Assembly: GCA_029976005.1 (NCBI GenBank)
Contig: JARKOQ010000058.1
Coordinates: 1-64,000 of the forward strand
Length of the DNA stretch: 64,000 bases
Direction: 5' to 3'
Origin: Aggregatilineales bacterium
Lineage (GTDB): Bacteria; Chloroflexota; Anaerolineae; Aggregatilineales; Ch27
Shown in pieces: positions 18,135-26,478 of this stretch. How positions within the stretch are numbered: position 1 is the stretch's first letter; every line of letters starts with the position of its first letter. Both the position numbers and the translations under genes were made by a program. The notes under the pieces are model-generated. The model was not told the origin of the DNA, did not search any database, and saw nothing but the letters and a program-made list of their open reading frames with translations.

Positions 18135-18890
18135 TTACTGTGTGCCCCAGTTCCAAACCTCGACCACAATGCGATCGTCTCGAATCCGGGCGACTTCCGG
18201 CTTCGCCTCCCGCCGTTTCTCGGCAGGCGACGTGGCAATATGGCCGGCGATGCGAAGCTGCATCGGAGTCATATCCAGGGCGCACACAAACGCGCTGGAA
18301 TCCCCCGAAGCCCCGGCATGAACCACGCCCCGCAGGCGGCCCCAGACGATCACGTCGCCGCCCGCCACAATCTCCGCCCCTGGATTCACGTCTCCCAGCA
18401 CCACCACGTGTCCATCACTGCGCACCCGGCGCCCGCTGCGCAGCGTGCGTTTGACCAGCACGCCGCCGCTTCCCGCTTCCTCCGGATCGATGGGCGGCGT
18501 GTCGTCCTCCCGCAAGAGGTCAGCCGCGTGGGGAGACACCTCCGGGGCGGCTTCCGCCTGAACCTCTTTTCCACGCTTCTCCGGATCATCGAGCGAGGTC
18601 TGCAAGCCCAGCTTGCGGGCGGTGGCGACCGTGGTCACGCTGTCGCTGAGGACGGCCCACAGGTCGATTCCGTGCTCCTTCAGCCGCTTCTGCAACGCGC
18701 CCAGGTCCTGGCGGCGCACGGTGCGTTCTCCGACCTCCAGGGCCACCCGCGCGCCCTTGAAAAACGACTGCTGCTGCTCGATTCGCGCCATCAACTGCTC
18801 GACGAAGCTCTTCCACTCTCGCGCCGGGTCCAGATGCACCAACAGCCCGTTCTTGATGCCCTTGATTTCAAGCACACTGCCTGTGCTCAT
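18135..18890 (-). CDS. minC: Septum site-determining protein MinC
   Basis: 251 aa from ATG 18890, preceded by AGGTG. Residues 1-105 are the FtsZ-inhibiting N-domain ('VLEIKGIKNGLLVHLD'), residues 106-150 a low-complexity acidic linker, and 150-250 the C-terminal beta-helix that binds MinD ('RTLRSGRRVRSDGHVVVLGD', 'GAEIVAGGDVIVWGRLRG'). MinC antagonises FtsZ polymers at inappropriate sites. A 98-base gap separates it from minD, and it follows mrdA after about 120 bases. Confidence 0.93.
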   Translation of the reverse strand: MSTGSVLEIKGIKNGLLVHLDPAREWKSFVEQLMARIEQQQSFFKGARVALEVGERTVRRQDLGALQKRLKEHGIDLWAVLSDSVTTVATARKLGLQTSLDDPEKRGKEVQAEAAPEVSPHAADLLREDDTPPIDPEEAGSGGVLVKRTLRSGRRVRSDGHVVVLGDVNPGAEIVAGGDVIVWGRLRGVVHAGASGDSSAFVCALDMTPMQLRIAGHIATSPAEKRREAKPEVARIRDDRIVVEVWNWGTQ

Positions 18891-19010
18891 CTTGCGCACC
18901 TGTCGCACTCCGATGATCGGGAAAGCATCCCATTGGATTGCTGGAAGATGTTTTAACTATACACGCTTTTTTTATCCACGCTATCGCGGCGACTCCGGCC
19001 AGGGAGGCCT

Positions 19011-21242
19011 TTACTGGCGCTGGCTCTTCAAACTGTAATAGGCTTCCAGCACGTCGCGCACGACCGGCAGCGCCACCAGCGAGCCTTCGCCGCCGTTGTA
19101 CACAAAAGCGATGACGATGACCTCCGGGTTCTCATAGGGCGCGTAGCCCACGAACCAGGCGTGCGACGGCCAGTTGCCGGGCACGCACAGGCCCAGCGGC
19201 CGGGCGACATCGTCGCAGTATTCGGCAGTGCCGGTCTTGCCCGCCACCGTCACGTATGTCAAATTGATGTTCTTGGCGGTGCCTTCGGTCACCGCCATGC
19301 GCATCCCTTCTTCGACAATCCGAAAGTTCTCCAGGTCGACAAAGGGCGGCTGATAGTCCGGATCGAAACGGTTCCTGTTGCACACCGATCCGTTGAAAAC
19401 ATAGTTGCGCGGCACGTTGACCGTGTACGGAATCTCGACGCCATCATGGATCAGCGAGGCCTGATAGGTCTGCGGCTGGCAGGCATTGGCATCATAGAAC
19501 TCGCTGTCTGGCTCGCAGGTGCACACCAGACTGTTGCTGCCCTGAAGGATCATGTCCTCGATCAACAGCAGCACTGCGGGCTGTCCCGCCTGGGGCAGCC
19601 GCAGCGTGCGCGCCACGTGCGGCGTGAAACCCTCGATGACATTGCCTTCCGCGTCCAGAAAACTGTTGATGATCGTCGGCTGGTAGAGCGTGCCGCCATT
19701 GGCAATCGCCGCCACCGCCGAAATCAACTGGAGCGGGGTCACAGTCACGTAACCCTGTCCAAAGGCAGCATTGTACGTGTCGCCCGTCGACCAGTTTTCC
19801 CCTTCGATACGCCGTTTCCAGTCGGGATCCGGCATCCGGCCCGCAGTCTCGCTGGGCAGTTCGACCCCCAGCTCGGAGCCGATCCCGAACGCCGTCGCAT
19901 AGCGGAAGAGATCATAGATGCCCAGGCCGTTCGGGCGCAGCGTCTCCGGCGACACCTCCGGATTGCCGCCGCCCACCTGGTAGAAATAGACGTCGCAGCT
20001 TTGCGCGATCGCCCCACGGATGTTCAGCAGCCCATGCCCGGAGCGATTCCAGCACACGAAGGTCTGCGCGGCAGCCGGATCGTTCGGCGCGTAGCGGTTG
20101 GGCAGCACCAGCTCGCCAGGGTCGTTCAGCACCGCGGTCGGGCTGATCACGTCTTCCTGCAACACCCCGACCGACGTGATCACCTTCCAGACCGACCCAG
20201 GCGCATACAGGGACTGGGTGGCATGATTGATCAACGGAAACAGCGGGTCGTCGGCCAACTGGAAATAGTACTCTCCGTCGATGCTGCGGGCAAAGCGGCT
20301 GTTGTCATAGGTCGGCCAGCTCACCATCGCCAGGACTTCCCCGGTACGGGGGTCCAGGGCGATCACCACGCCCGACTGGGTCACGATCCGGCCCGCTTCC
20401 CCATTCACGATATTGATCCGGCGAGTCAGCGCTTCCTGGGCCGCCGCCTGCAAGTCGATATCGAGCGTGAGCCGTACGTTCCGCCCCGCCACAGCCTCCT
20501 GGCGTTGGATGACGCGCAGCGGCAGACCGGCCACGTCGACCTCACGAAGCTGGTATCCGCGCACACCGGCCAGCTCGTCCTGCAGGAAAAACTCAACTCC
20601 CGCATACCCGATCCGATCGTAGTTGGGATTGTAGCCTTCCTCGGTCAGGCGCTGAGCCTCCTCGGCTGGAATCGGCCCCAGATAACCGACCACCTGCGAG
20701 ATCACCTCACCTGCCGGATATTCGCGCACTGCCGCCACCTCAACCGCAACCCCCGGCAACTGCAGCCGTTCTTCCAGGATGCGCAGGGCCGTATTGCGAG
20801 GGATGTCCTGGGCCACCACCACCGCCCGGTAAGGCTCCACGCCCGCGCCTTCGTCCACCATCTCTTCCAGGCTCCGCTCCAAGAGACGCCCGGCCGCATT
20901 CGCGGCGGCGCGCGTAGCGGGCACGTCGATCAGGGCCGATAGCCGGTTGTAGATGGCGAGCACCTCGGCGTCGTCGGAGGGCAGGGACGCGGGCACGATC
21001 GTCACGTTGAACGCGGGCACGTTATAGGCCAACTGGCGGTTATACCGGTCGGTGATCACCCCACGCGGCGCGGCGATCGGCAGGAGTTGGAGGCGGTTTT
21101 CCTCTGCCTGGAGCACGTATTCTTCACCCTCGACGAACTGCATGGTATAGAGTTTGCCGATCAGGAGCAGGAAAGCGAAGAACATCACCGCCCCCAACAT
21201 GGTCAGACGCCAGCCCTGAAAAGGAAGGATACGTCGGTTCAC
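19011..21242 (-). CDS. mrdA: Penicillin-binding protein 2 (elongation-specific transpeptidase)
   Basis: 743 aa from a GTG with GAGGAG nine bases upstream. One N-terminal transmembrane helix (about 15-34), the PBP dimerisation domain, then the transpeptidase domain with SVWK (SxxK motif, nucleophile Ser in 'LYAPGSVWKVITS'), AQSCD (SxN position) and AGKTGTAEY (KTG motif). It crosslinks peptidoglycan with RodA and MreBCD. Unusual: between the SxN and KTG motifs lies an insertion with Cys-rich text (SLVCTCEPDSEFYDANAC and a later Cys), which could form disulfides outside the membrane. About 743 residues is longer than the roughly 630 typical of E. coli PBP2. Confidence 0.93.
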   Translation of the reverse strand: MNRRILPFQGWRLTMLGAVMFFAFLLLIGKLYTMQFVEGEEYVLQAEENRLQLLPIAAPRGVITDRYNRQLAYNVPAFNVTIVPASLPSDDAEVLAIYNRLSALIDVPATRAAANAAGRLLERSLEEMVDEGAGVEPYRAVVVAQDIPRNTALRILEERLQLPGVAVEVAAVREYPAGEVISQVVGYLGPIPAEEAQRLTEEGYNPNYDRIGYAGVEFFLQDELAGVRGYQLREVDVAGLPLRVIQRQEAVAGRNVRLTLDIDLQAAAQEALTRRINIVNGEAGRIVTQSGVVIALDPRTGEVLAMVSWPTYDNSRFARSIDGEYYFQLADDPLFPLINHATQSLYAPGSVWKVITSVGVLQEDVISPTAVLNDPGELVLPNRYAPNDPAAAQTFVCWNRSGHGLLNIRGAIAQSCDVYFYQVGGGNPEVSPETLRPNGLGIYDLFRYATAFGIGSELGVELPSETAGRMPDPDWKRRIEGENWSTGDTYNAAFGQGYVTVTPLQLISAVAAIANGGTLYQPTIINSFLDAEGNVIEGFTPHVARTLRLPQAGQPAVLLLIEDMILQGSNSLVCTCEPDSEFYDANACQPQTYQASLIHDGVEIPYTVNVPRNYVFNGSVCNRNRFDPDYQPPFVDLENFRIVEEGMRMAVTEGTAKNINLTYVTVAGKTGTAEYCDDVARPLGLCVPGNWPSHAWFVGYAPYENPEVIVIAFVYNGGEGSLVALPVVRDVLEAYYSLKSQRQ

Positions 21243-21267
21243 AGCCTACACTCCTCGAACGGCCCCG

Positions 21268-21777
21268 TCATCGCGCAAAACCTTCCACGCGCCGGGGACG
21301 CCGTGCCACATAGAACGCCCCCAGGAGGCGATACACCGGGATCATCACCACCGCATTATAGGCCATGCCGGGAAGGGTCACGCTCAACAACGTGGCAATC
21401 AGAGGGAGAGGCCGTCCGGCTACGAAAAGGACAGCCAGGGACACCAGATGAGCGACCAGCGTCGCCCCAAGCGCTGCCAGGGCCGGGTAAACCAGATTGC
21501 GCGGGCTGATCTGACCCAAGGCCAACGCGGCCAGCGAGGTCACGATCACCAGCGCCAGCGACGTCGTTCCCAGGGGCACCGCCGAGATCAAGTCTTGCAG
21601 GATGCCGCCCACAAAAGCCCAGACGAGGCCGCGCTCATACCCGGCCATCAACGTCCAGGCCAGGACGACCAGCAGGACCAGATCGGGAATTCCGCCCGCG
21701 ATTTCCAGTTCCGGCATGACCGTCGCCTGCACGATGACGACCACCATCAGCACCGGAATGCTCAGATAACCACTCAT
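21268..21777 (-). CDS. mreD: Rod shape-determining protein MreD
   Basis: 169 aa, nearly all hydrophobic with five or six membrane spans. It has the MreD core 'GIPDLVLLVVLAWTLMAGYE' and 'FVGGILQDLISAVPLGTTSL', with the conserved Gly-Gly and Asp. It links MreC and the cytoplasmic MreB to the wall-building enzymes. It sits between mreC and mrdA, 25-27 bases from each, in the expected order. Low sequence conservation is normal in this family. Confidence 0.92.
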   Translation of the reverse strand: MSGYLSIPVLMVVVIVQATVMPELEIAGGIPDLVLLVVLAWTLMAGYERGLVWAFVGGILQDLISAVPLGTTSLALVIVTSLAALALGQISPRNLVYPALAALGATLVAHLVSLAVLFVAGRPLPLIATLLSVTLPGMAYNAVVMIPVYRLLGAFYVARRPRRVEGFAR

Positions 21778-21804
21778 TCAGGGAGAGACTCCGCCTGTCT
21801 CTGT

Positions 21805-22641
21805 TTACTGGGCCTGCTCAAAAACCGAAAGGTCCACCGGCTGGAAATTGGTGATTACCAGCACGGTCTCCAGCCGCTCGAAGTCGTTCAGGCTGCGCAC
21901 CTCGGCCGTCTGGTACAACTCGAACTCGAACTGCCGGATGCTGGTCACCTGGCCGATAATGATCCCTTCCGGGAAATTGCCTCCCAGCCCGGACGTGACC
22001 GCCGTATCTCCTTCCTGAAGGCTGGCGTTCAGGTCAATGTATTCCATGCGCAGCCCACCGCCGGTCTGGCCCAGCACGCTGCCTTCTGCCCTGGAATTGA
22101 GCAGCCGGGCGTTCACGGCGCTGACCGGATCGGTGATCAGCAGCACCTGGGACGCGGTCGCGCTGACCTGGGTGATTCGCCCCAACAATCCTTTCTCGGT
22201 CACAACCGGCATGCCCGCGGTCAACCCGTCGCGCGCGCCCCGGTTGAGGTAGATCACGCGGGTAAAGGCGCTGATGTCGCGCCCGATCACGTCGGCGACC
22301 AGATATTCCTCGTTCTGGCGGCTGCGCGTATAGTCCAGCAGGGCGGCGATTCGATCGTAATCGTGCTCGACCTCGCGCAGTTCAACGATCTCTTCCTGAA
22401 AGGCCGCAAGAGCGCGTTCCATGTCCGCCACGTAGGCCTCCTGATCGCGCATCTCGACCAGGCCGCCCACGACACCGGTTGCCCCCTTGACCACCCCATC
22501 CACGGCCCCCTGGACAAGCTGAAGCGGGACCGCCAGGACACCCTGGAGGGGAGTCGTCAGGCCGAGGATGCTGAGCGCGATGAGCGCCAGACAGACGAAC
22601 ACGCTGACCACGAACAGAAACAGCCGGTTAGAGCGGTTCAT
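21805..22641 (-). CDS. mreC: Rod shape-determining protein MreC
   Basis: 278 aa, with an N-terminal transmembrane helix (residues 7-28), a coiled coil at about 65-100 ('EEIVELREVEHDYDRIAALL') and the double beta-barrel MreC domain ('VIYLNRGARDGLTAGMPVV', 'GLLGRITQVSATASQVLLI'). It forms an extracytoplasmic scaffold that activates PBP2 and RodA. GAGGATGT precedes the ATG. It is followed by mreD and preceded by mreB across a 120-base gap. Confidence 0.94.
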   Translation of the reverse strand: MNRSNRLFLFVVSVFVCLALIALSILGLTTPLQGVLAVPLQLVQGAVDGVVKGATGVVGGLVEMRDQEAYVADMERALAAFQEEIVELREVEHDYDRIAALLDYTRSRQNEEYLVADVIGRDISAFTRVIYLNRGARDGLTAGMPVVTEKGLLGRITQVSATASQVLLITDPVSAVNARLLNSRAEGSVLGQTGGGLRMEYIDLNASLQEGDTAVTSGLGGNFPEGIIIGQVTSIRQFEFELYQTAEVRSLNDFERLETVLVITNFQPVDLSVFEQAQ

Positions 22642-22761
22642 ACATCCTCTGCGGGTGGAAAGCGATCAGGCACCCGGCCGGATATCGCCGGTCGCGCGCC
22701 AGGGGGCCGCACTCAAAGGGGCCACGCTCACAAACAGGCATGGAGAGCCAACAGACCGGGT

Positions 22762-23823
22762 CTAGTGCTGGGTACTTCCGCGCTCCAGACCGACCAGGAG
22801 ACGGCGCAGATTGTCATAGTCTTCCAGAATCCGGCCGGCGCCGCGTGCCACGCAGGTCATGGGATCGTTGGCCAGCCATACCTTGACGTTCGTCTCTTCG
22901 GCGACTCGCTCGGTGAGTCCCTGAAGCTGACTGCCGCCGCCCGCCATACAGATCCCCGACTCCATCAGGTCGGCGACCAGTTCGGGGGGAGTATCGTCGA
23001 GCGCGTCCTTGATTGTGCTGACGATGATGTTGGTCGAACCGGCCAGCGCCTCGCGCAGCTCGATCGAGCTGACCTCGATCGCCTCCGGCAACCCGGTCAC
23101 CAGGTTGCGACCGCGCAGGATCATGGTGCGCTCTTCGGGCAGCGGATAGGCCGACCCGATCTCGAACTTGGCGCGCTCCGCCGTGCGATCCCCGATCAGC
23201 AGGTTGTACTTGTTGCGCATGTACTGGACGATGTCCTCGTCCATCTCGTCTCCGGCGACCCGGATCGAGCGGCTGATCACGATTCCGCCCAGAGAGAAGA
23301 TCGCCACCTCGGTGGTGCCGCCGCCGATGTCGACCACCATGCTGCCGTGCGTCTCCGTGATCGGCAGTCCGGCCCCAATCGCGGCCGCGACCGGCTCCTC
23401 GATCAGGAAGGCTTCCCGCGCGCCGGCGCTCATCGTGGCGTCATAGACGGCCCGCTTCTCGACCTCGGTCACGCCGCTGGGAATGCCGACCACCACGCGC
23501 GGGCGGGGGATGGGCACCCAGGTCTGCTCGTGCGCCTTGCGGATGAAGTAGTCCAACATGGCTTCGGTGACTTCAAACTCGCTGATCACGCCATCGCGCA
23601 GCGGGCGAATCGCGACGATATTAGCCGGAGTCTTGCCCACCATTTCCTTGGCTTCCCGACCAATCGCCAGCGGCCGGCGAGTTTTCTTTTCGATTGCGAC
23701 GTAGGATGGTTCGTTGATCACAATCCCCTTTCCGCGCACGCTGACCAGGGTATTGGCCGTCCCCAGGTCCACGCCCACGTCCAGAGAAAAGAGACCAAGC
23801 AACCAATCAAGTGGACTTAACAC
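22762..23823 (-). CDS. mreB: Actin-like rod shape protein MreB
   Basis: 353 aa from GTG 23823; AAGGAG lies 12 bases upstream. Longer in-frame readings add residues unlike the family. ATPase motifs of the actin fold are present: 'DVGVDLGTANTLV' (phosphate 1), 'DIGGGTTEVA' (phosphate 2) and 'AGGGSQLQGL' (adenosine loop). The N-terminal 'LDWLLGLF' is an amphipathic membrane-binding stretch. MreB polymers steer lateral wall synthesis. It is the first gene of the leftward Mre/Min cluster and divergent from tilS, so a promoter should lie in 23824-23990. Confidence 0.95.
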   Translation of the reverse strand: MLSPLDWLLGLFSLDVGVDLGTANTLVSVRGKGIVINEPSYVAIEKKTRRPLAIGREAKEMVGKTPANIVAIRPLRDGVISEFEVTEAMLDYFIRKAHEQTWVPIPRPRVVVGIPSGVTEVEKRAVYDATMSAGAREAFLIEEPVAAAIGAGLPITETHGSMVVDIGGGTTEVAIFSLGGIVISRSIRVAGDEMDEDIVQYMRNKYNLLIGDRTAERAKFEIGSAYPLPEERTMILRGRNLVTGLPEAIEVSSIELREALAGSTNIIVSTIKDALDDTPPELVADLMESGICMAGGGSQLQGLTERVAEETNVKVWLANDPMTCVARGAGRILEDYDNLRRLLVGLERGSTQH

Positions 23824-23979
23824 TGTCGAATTCGTCTCCTTCAGCCCGCCTGTAAAGACGCGACGGGAGATTATAGCACAGGCAGGCCCGGCCTCGCGGC
23901 CAGCCGCCGGATGCGTGTATATGTTTACCACGTTTCGCCGCCAGACAACAGGGTACTGGCCCGCTACTTCGCTTGCTCT

Positions 23980-23985
23980 TATACT
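23980..23985 (+). promoter_or_regulatory. -10 element implying a leaderless tilS transcript
   Basis: TATACT ends six bases before the tilS ATG, and no Shine-Dalgarno is visible. The -35 region is poor, so this is tentative. Confidence 0.35.
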
Positions 23986-23991
23986 CAGTCC

Positions 23992-25473
23992 ATGCCGCTG
24001 CTCACCCGTTTTCTACACGATCTCAGGGCGTTTTCCCTTACCGAGCACCTCGCCGGACGGCCGATCGTCGTGGCCGTCTCCGGCGGGCCGGATTCTGTCT
24101 GCCTGCTCCACCTGCTGCGTCGCCTCGCCCTCCAACTGGCGCTCGATCTCCGCGTCGCCACGCTCGATCACGGCCTGCGCGGCGCGGATGGCGCTGCGGA
24201 CGCGGAGTTCGTCGTCAGCCTGGCCCAGGACTGGGGCCTGCCCGCCCAGCGGGGCTACGCCGACGTCCCGGCCCTCATGCGGCAGCACGGGCTGGGCACG
24301 GAAGCCGCGGCGCGTCTGGCGCGCTACACCTTCCTGGCGGAGACGGCCCGCCAGACGAACAGCCGGGGGATCGTCACCGGCCACAACGCCGACGACCAGG
24401 CCGAGACGATTCTCCTGCACCTGATCCGGGGCAGCGGGCTGGCCGGGCTGCGCGGCATGCGGCCCGCCGCACCGCTGACTCCCGACCACCTCCTGCCGGG
24501 CAGTCCCCCGCCGGACGGACTCACCCTGCTCCGGCCGCTGCTGAACATCCCGCGAGCCGACATCGAAGCCTACTGCGCCGAGCACCGGCTCCCCACGCGA
24601 GCAGACGCCACCAACACCAGCCCGGCCTATCTGCGCAACCGGATCCGTCAGGAAGTCCTGCCGCTGCTTACCGCGCTCAACCCTTCGATCCGCGAGACTC
24701 TGGCCCGCACTGCCCGCGTCACCGCCGACGACTTTGCCCTGATCGAGCGTCTGATCGAAGCCGCCTGGGAAGCCATGCTGGTCGACGCCTCGCCCGATCG
24801 GGTCGCCTTCGACCGGGCGCGCTTCCGGACCGAACTGGGTCGGGCCATCCAGCGCGGGCTGCTGCGCCGCGCCCTGGAAGGTCTGATGCCCCCCGGCGTC
24901 GAGAGCACGCTGACCCCGCTCGATCAGGCCCTCGCCCTGGCCCGAATGGGACAGACCGGCCGCCGGGCCAGTCTGCCGGGCGGGATCGAGCTGCGGATCG
25001 AGCCGGATCGGATCGCCGTGCAGCGGGCAGCAAGCGCTCCCCACCTGCCGGACTGGCCCTGGATTCCGGCGGGGACGCTGTGCGCCGTCCCGGTGCCGGG
25101 GACGATTCGCCTGCCGGGCACACCCTGGGTGCTGCATACCCGCTGGCTCGCGCCGGGAGAGGACCCGGTCGCCCTGCGCCAGCAGCCGCGTACGGCAACT
25201 CTGGCCGTTCCGCCCGGAGCCGCGCTCTGCCTGCGCACCCGCCAGCCAGGCGACCGGCTCGAACCGCTGGGCATGCGCGGCCGAAACCAGAAGTTGAGCG
25301 ACCTCATGATCAACGCTCGTGTCCCCACCGACCAGCGCGACTATCTGCCCGTGCTGGCGGACGGCCCCCGGATCGGCTGGGTGGGCGTCGGGCCGCAAGG
25401 CCGTGTCGCCGATCCCTGGGCGGTCAAATCCGCCGACGAAAGTGTTGTCGTCGTGTTTTGGGAGGAGGAATAA
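23992..25473 (+). CDS. tilS: tRNA(Ile)-lysidine synthetase
   Basis: 493 aa from ATG 23992; an earlier in-frame start at 23911 would add a poorly conserved 27 residues and overlap the mreB leader. It has the PP-loop VSGGPDSVCLLH, the 'LDHGLRG' segment, 'GHNADDQAETILL' and 'PLL..PRADIEAY'. The C-terminal third is the TilS substrate-binding extension ('RTRQPGDRLEPLGMRGRNQKLSDLMIN'). It converts C34 of tRNA-Ile(CAU) to lysidine, essential for reading AUA. The sequence is very GC-rich, with several long overlapping open frames that are not genes. It may be translated without a leader. Confidence 0.94.
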   Translation: MPLLTRFLHDLRAFSLTEHLAGRPIVVAVSGGPDSVCLLHLLRRLALQLALDLRVATLDHGLRGADGAADAEFVVSLAQDWGLPAQRGYADVPALMRQHGLGTEAAARLARYTFLAETARQTNSRGIVTGHNADDQAETILLHLIRGSGLAGLRGMRPAAPLTPDHLLPGSPPPDGLTLLRPLLNIPRADIEAYCAEHRLPTRADATNTSPAYLRNRIRQEVLPLLTALNPSIRETLARTARVTADDFALIERLIEAAWEAMLVDASPDRVAFDRARFRTELGRAIQRGLLRRALEGLMPPGVESTLTPLDQALALARMGQTGRRASLPGGIELRIEPDRIAVQRAASAPHLPDWPWIPAGTLCAVPVPGTIRLPGTPWVLHTRWLAPGEDPVALRQQPRTATLAVPPGAALCLRTRQPGDRLEPLGMRGRNQKLSDLMINARVPTDQRDYLPVLADGPRIGWVGVGPQGRVADPWAVKSADESVVVVFWEEE

Positions 25474-25504
25474 ACAATAAGGGCCGCGCCACACGACGAC
25501 TAAT

Positions 25505-25534
25505 TTGCAATTGTAGGAAAAATGAACTACAATT
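25505..25534 (+). promoter_or_regulatory. Promoter with embedded inverted repeat
   Basis: TTGCAA (25505-25510), 17-base spacer, TACAAT (25528-25533). AATTGTAG (25509-25516) and CTACAATT (25527-25534) are perfect inverted copies around a 10-base spacer and overlap both hexamers, as an operator would. It precedes the response regulator gene by 43 bases; autoregulation is an inference. Confidence 0.65.
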
Positions 25535-25576
25535 AAGGGAACATTGCCAAGCCCACATTTAAGTGACGGACGACTG

Positions 25577-26470
25577 ATGAGCACGAACACTCCTACAGCC
25601 CATATCCTGGTCGTTGACGACGAAAGTGCGATCCGGTATTCAATCACGAAAACGCTTCAGCGTGTTGGATACCAGGTCGACTCCGCCTCCAGCGGAGAAG
25701 AAGCGCTGCAGAAAATGCAGCAACAGCCCTTCGATGTCATTCTCACCGACATCCGTATGCCTGGCATCAGCGGCGTTGACCTGCTGAGCAAGGTGAAGGA
25801 GCAGGCCCCCGACGCCATCGTCATTCTGCTGACTGGCTATGCCAGCCTGGACACCGCCGTCGAAAGCCTGCGCCTCGGAGCGCATGACTACCTGATCAAG
25901 CCCAGTTCCAGCCAGGACATCCGCGACAGCGTATCGCGTGGCATCGAGCGCGCCCACAACCTCAAGCGGCGGCGCGCGCTGCTGGATGCCATCCAGAACA
26001 ACGTCGAGGAACTGTCCCACGTCTCGGATACCACGGCCCGCGCCGCGGCGCTTCCCCAGATCGCGACAGCCGTCCCGCCCAGCGCGGGGCCCAGCGCCGG
26101 CGCCAACAGCGCCGGGAGCAGCGGTACGCCGATCGCCACGCCCGTCAACACGATGACCCTCGGCCCGCTGACGATCTTCCCCGGTCGCTACCAGATCGCC
26201 GTCGGCGAGCAGCCGATCGACCTCACTCCCACGGAGTTCGACCTGCTGCTGTACCTGGCCGTGCACCGTGGGCGGGTCGTCCCCTGCCACGAGCTGGTGC
26301 GCGAAGTCCGCGGGTATGCCATCGACGAGCCGGAAGCGCGCGAAGTGATCCGGCCGCACATCAGCAACCTGCGCCGCAAGCTCAAGCAGGCCGGCCAGAA
26401 TCCCAATCTGATTGTGAACGTGCGAGGAATCGGCTACCGGCTCGCGGACCTGCCCAACGTGCAGGACTGA
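25577..26470 (+). CDS. Response regulator, receiver plus OmpR-type winged helix
   Basis: 297 aa. Residues 5-125 are a receiver with LVVDDE, phospho-Asp in VILTDIRMPG (near residue 56) and YLIKPSSS. Residues 145-200 form a Pro/Ala/Ser/Gly linker. Residues 200-295 are a winged-helix DNA-binding domain of the OmpR/PhoB type ('LTPTEFDLLLYLAVHRG', 'VIRPHISNLRRKLKQ', 'VRGIGYRLAD'). It is likely a transcription factor. An upstream inverted repeat overlaps the promoter, so it may bind its own control region. No histidine kinase gene is adjacent. It is eight bases ahead of the GH3 gene and may be co-transcribed with it. Confidence 0.93.
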   Translation: MSTNTPTAHILVVDDESAIRYSITKTLQRVGYQVDSASSGEEALQKMQQQPFDVILTDIRMPGISGVDLLSKVKEQAPDAIVILLTGYASLDTAVESLRLGAHDYLIKPSSSQDIRDSVSRGIERAHNLKRRRALLDAIQNNVEELSHVSDTTARAAALPQIATAVPPSAGPSAGANSAGSSGTPIATPVNTMTLGPLTIFPGRYQIAVGEQPIDLTPTEFDLLLYLAVHRGRVVPCHELVREVRGYAIDEPEAREVIRPHISNLRRKLKQAGQNPNLIVNVRGIGYRLADLPNVQD

Positions 26471-26478
26471 GTCGAGTC

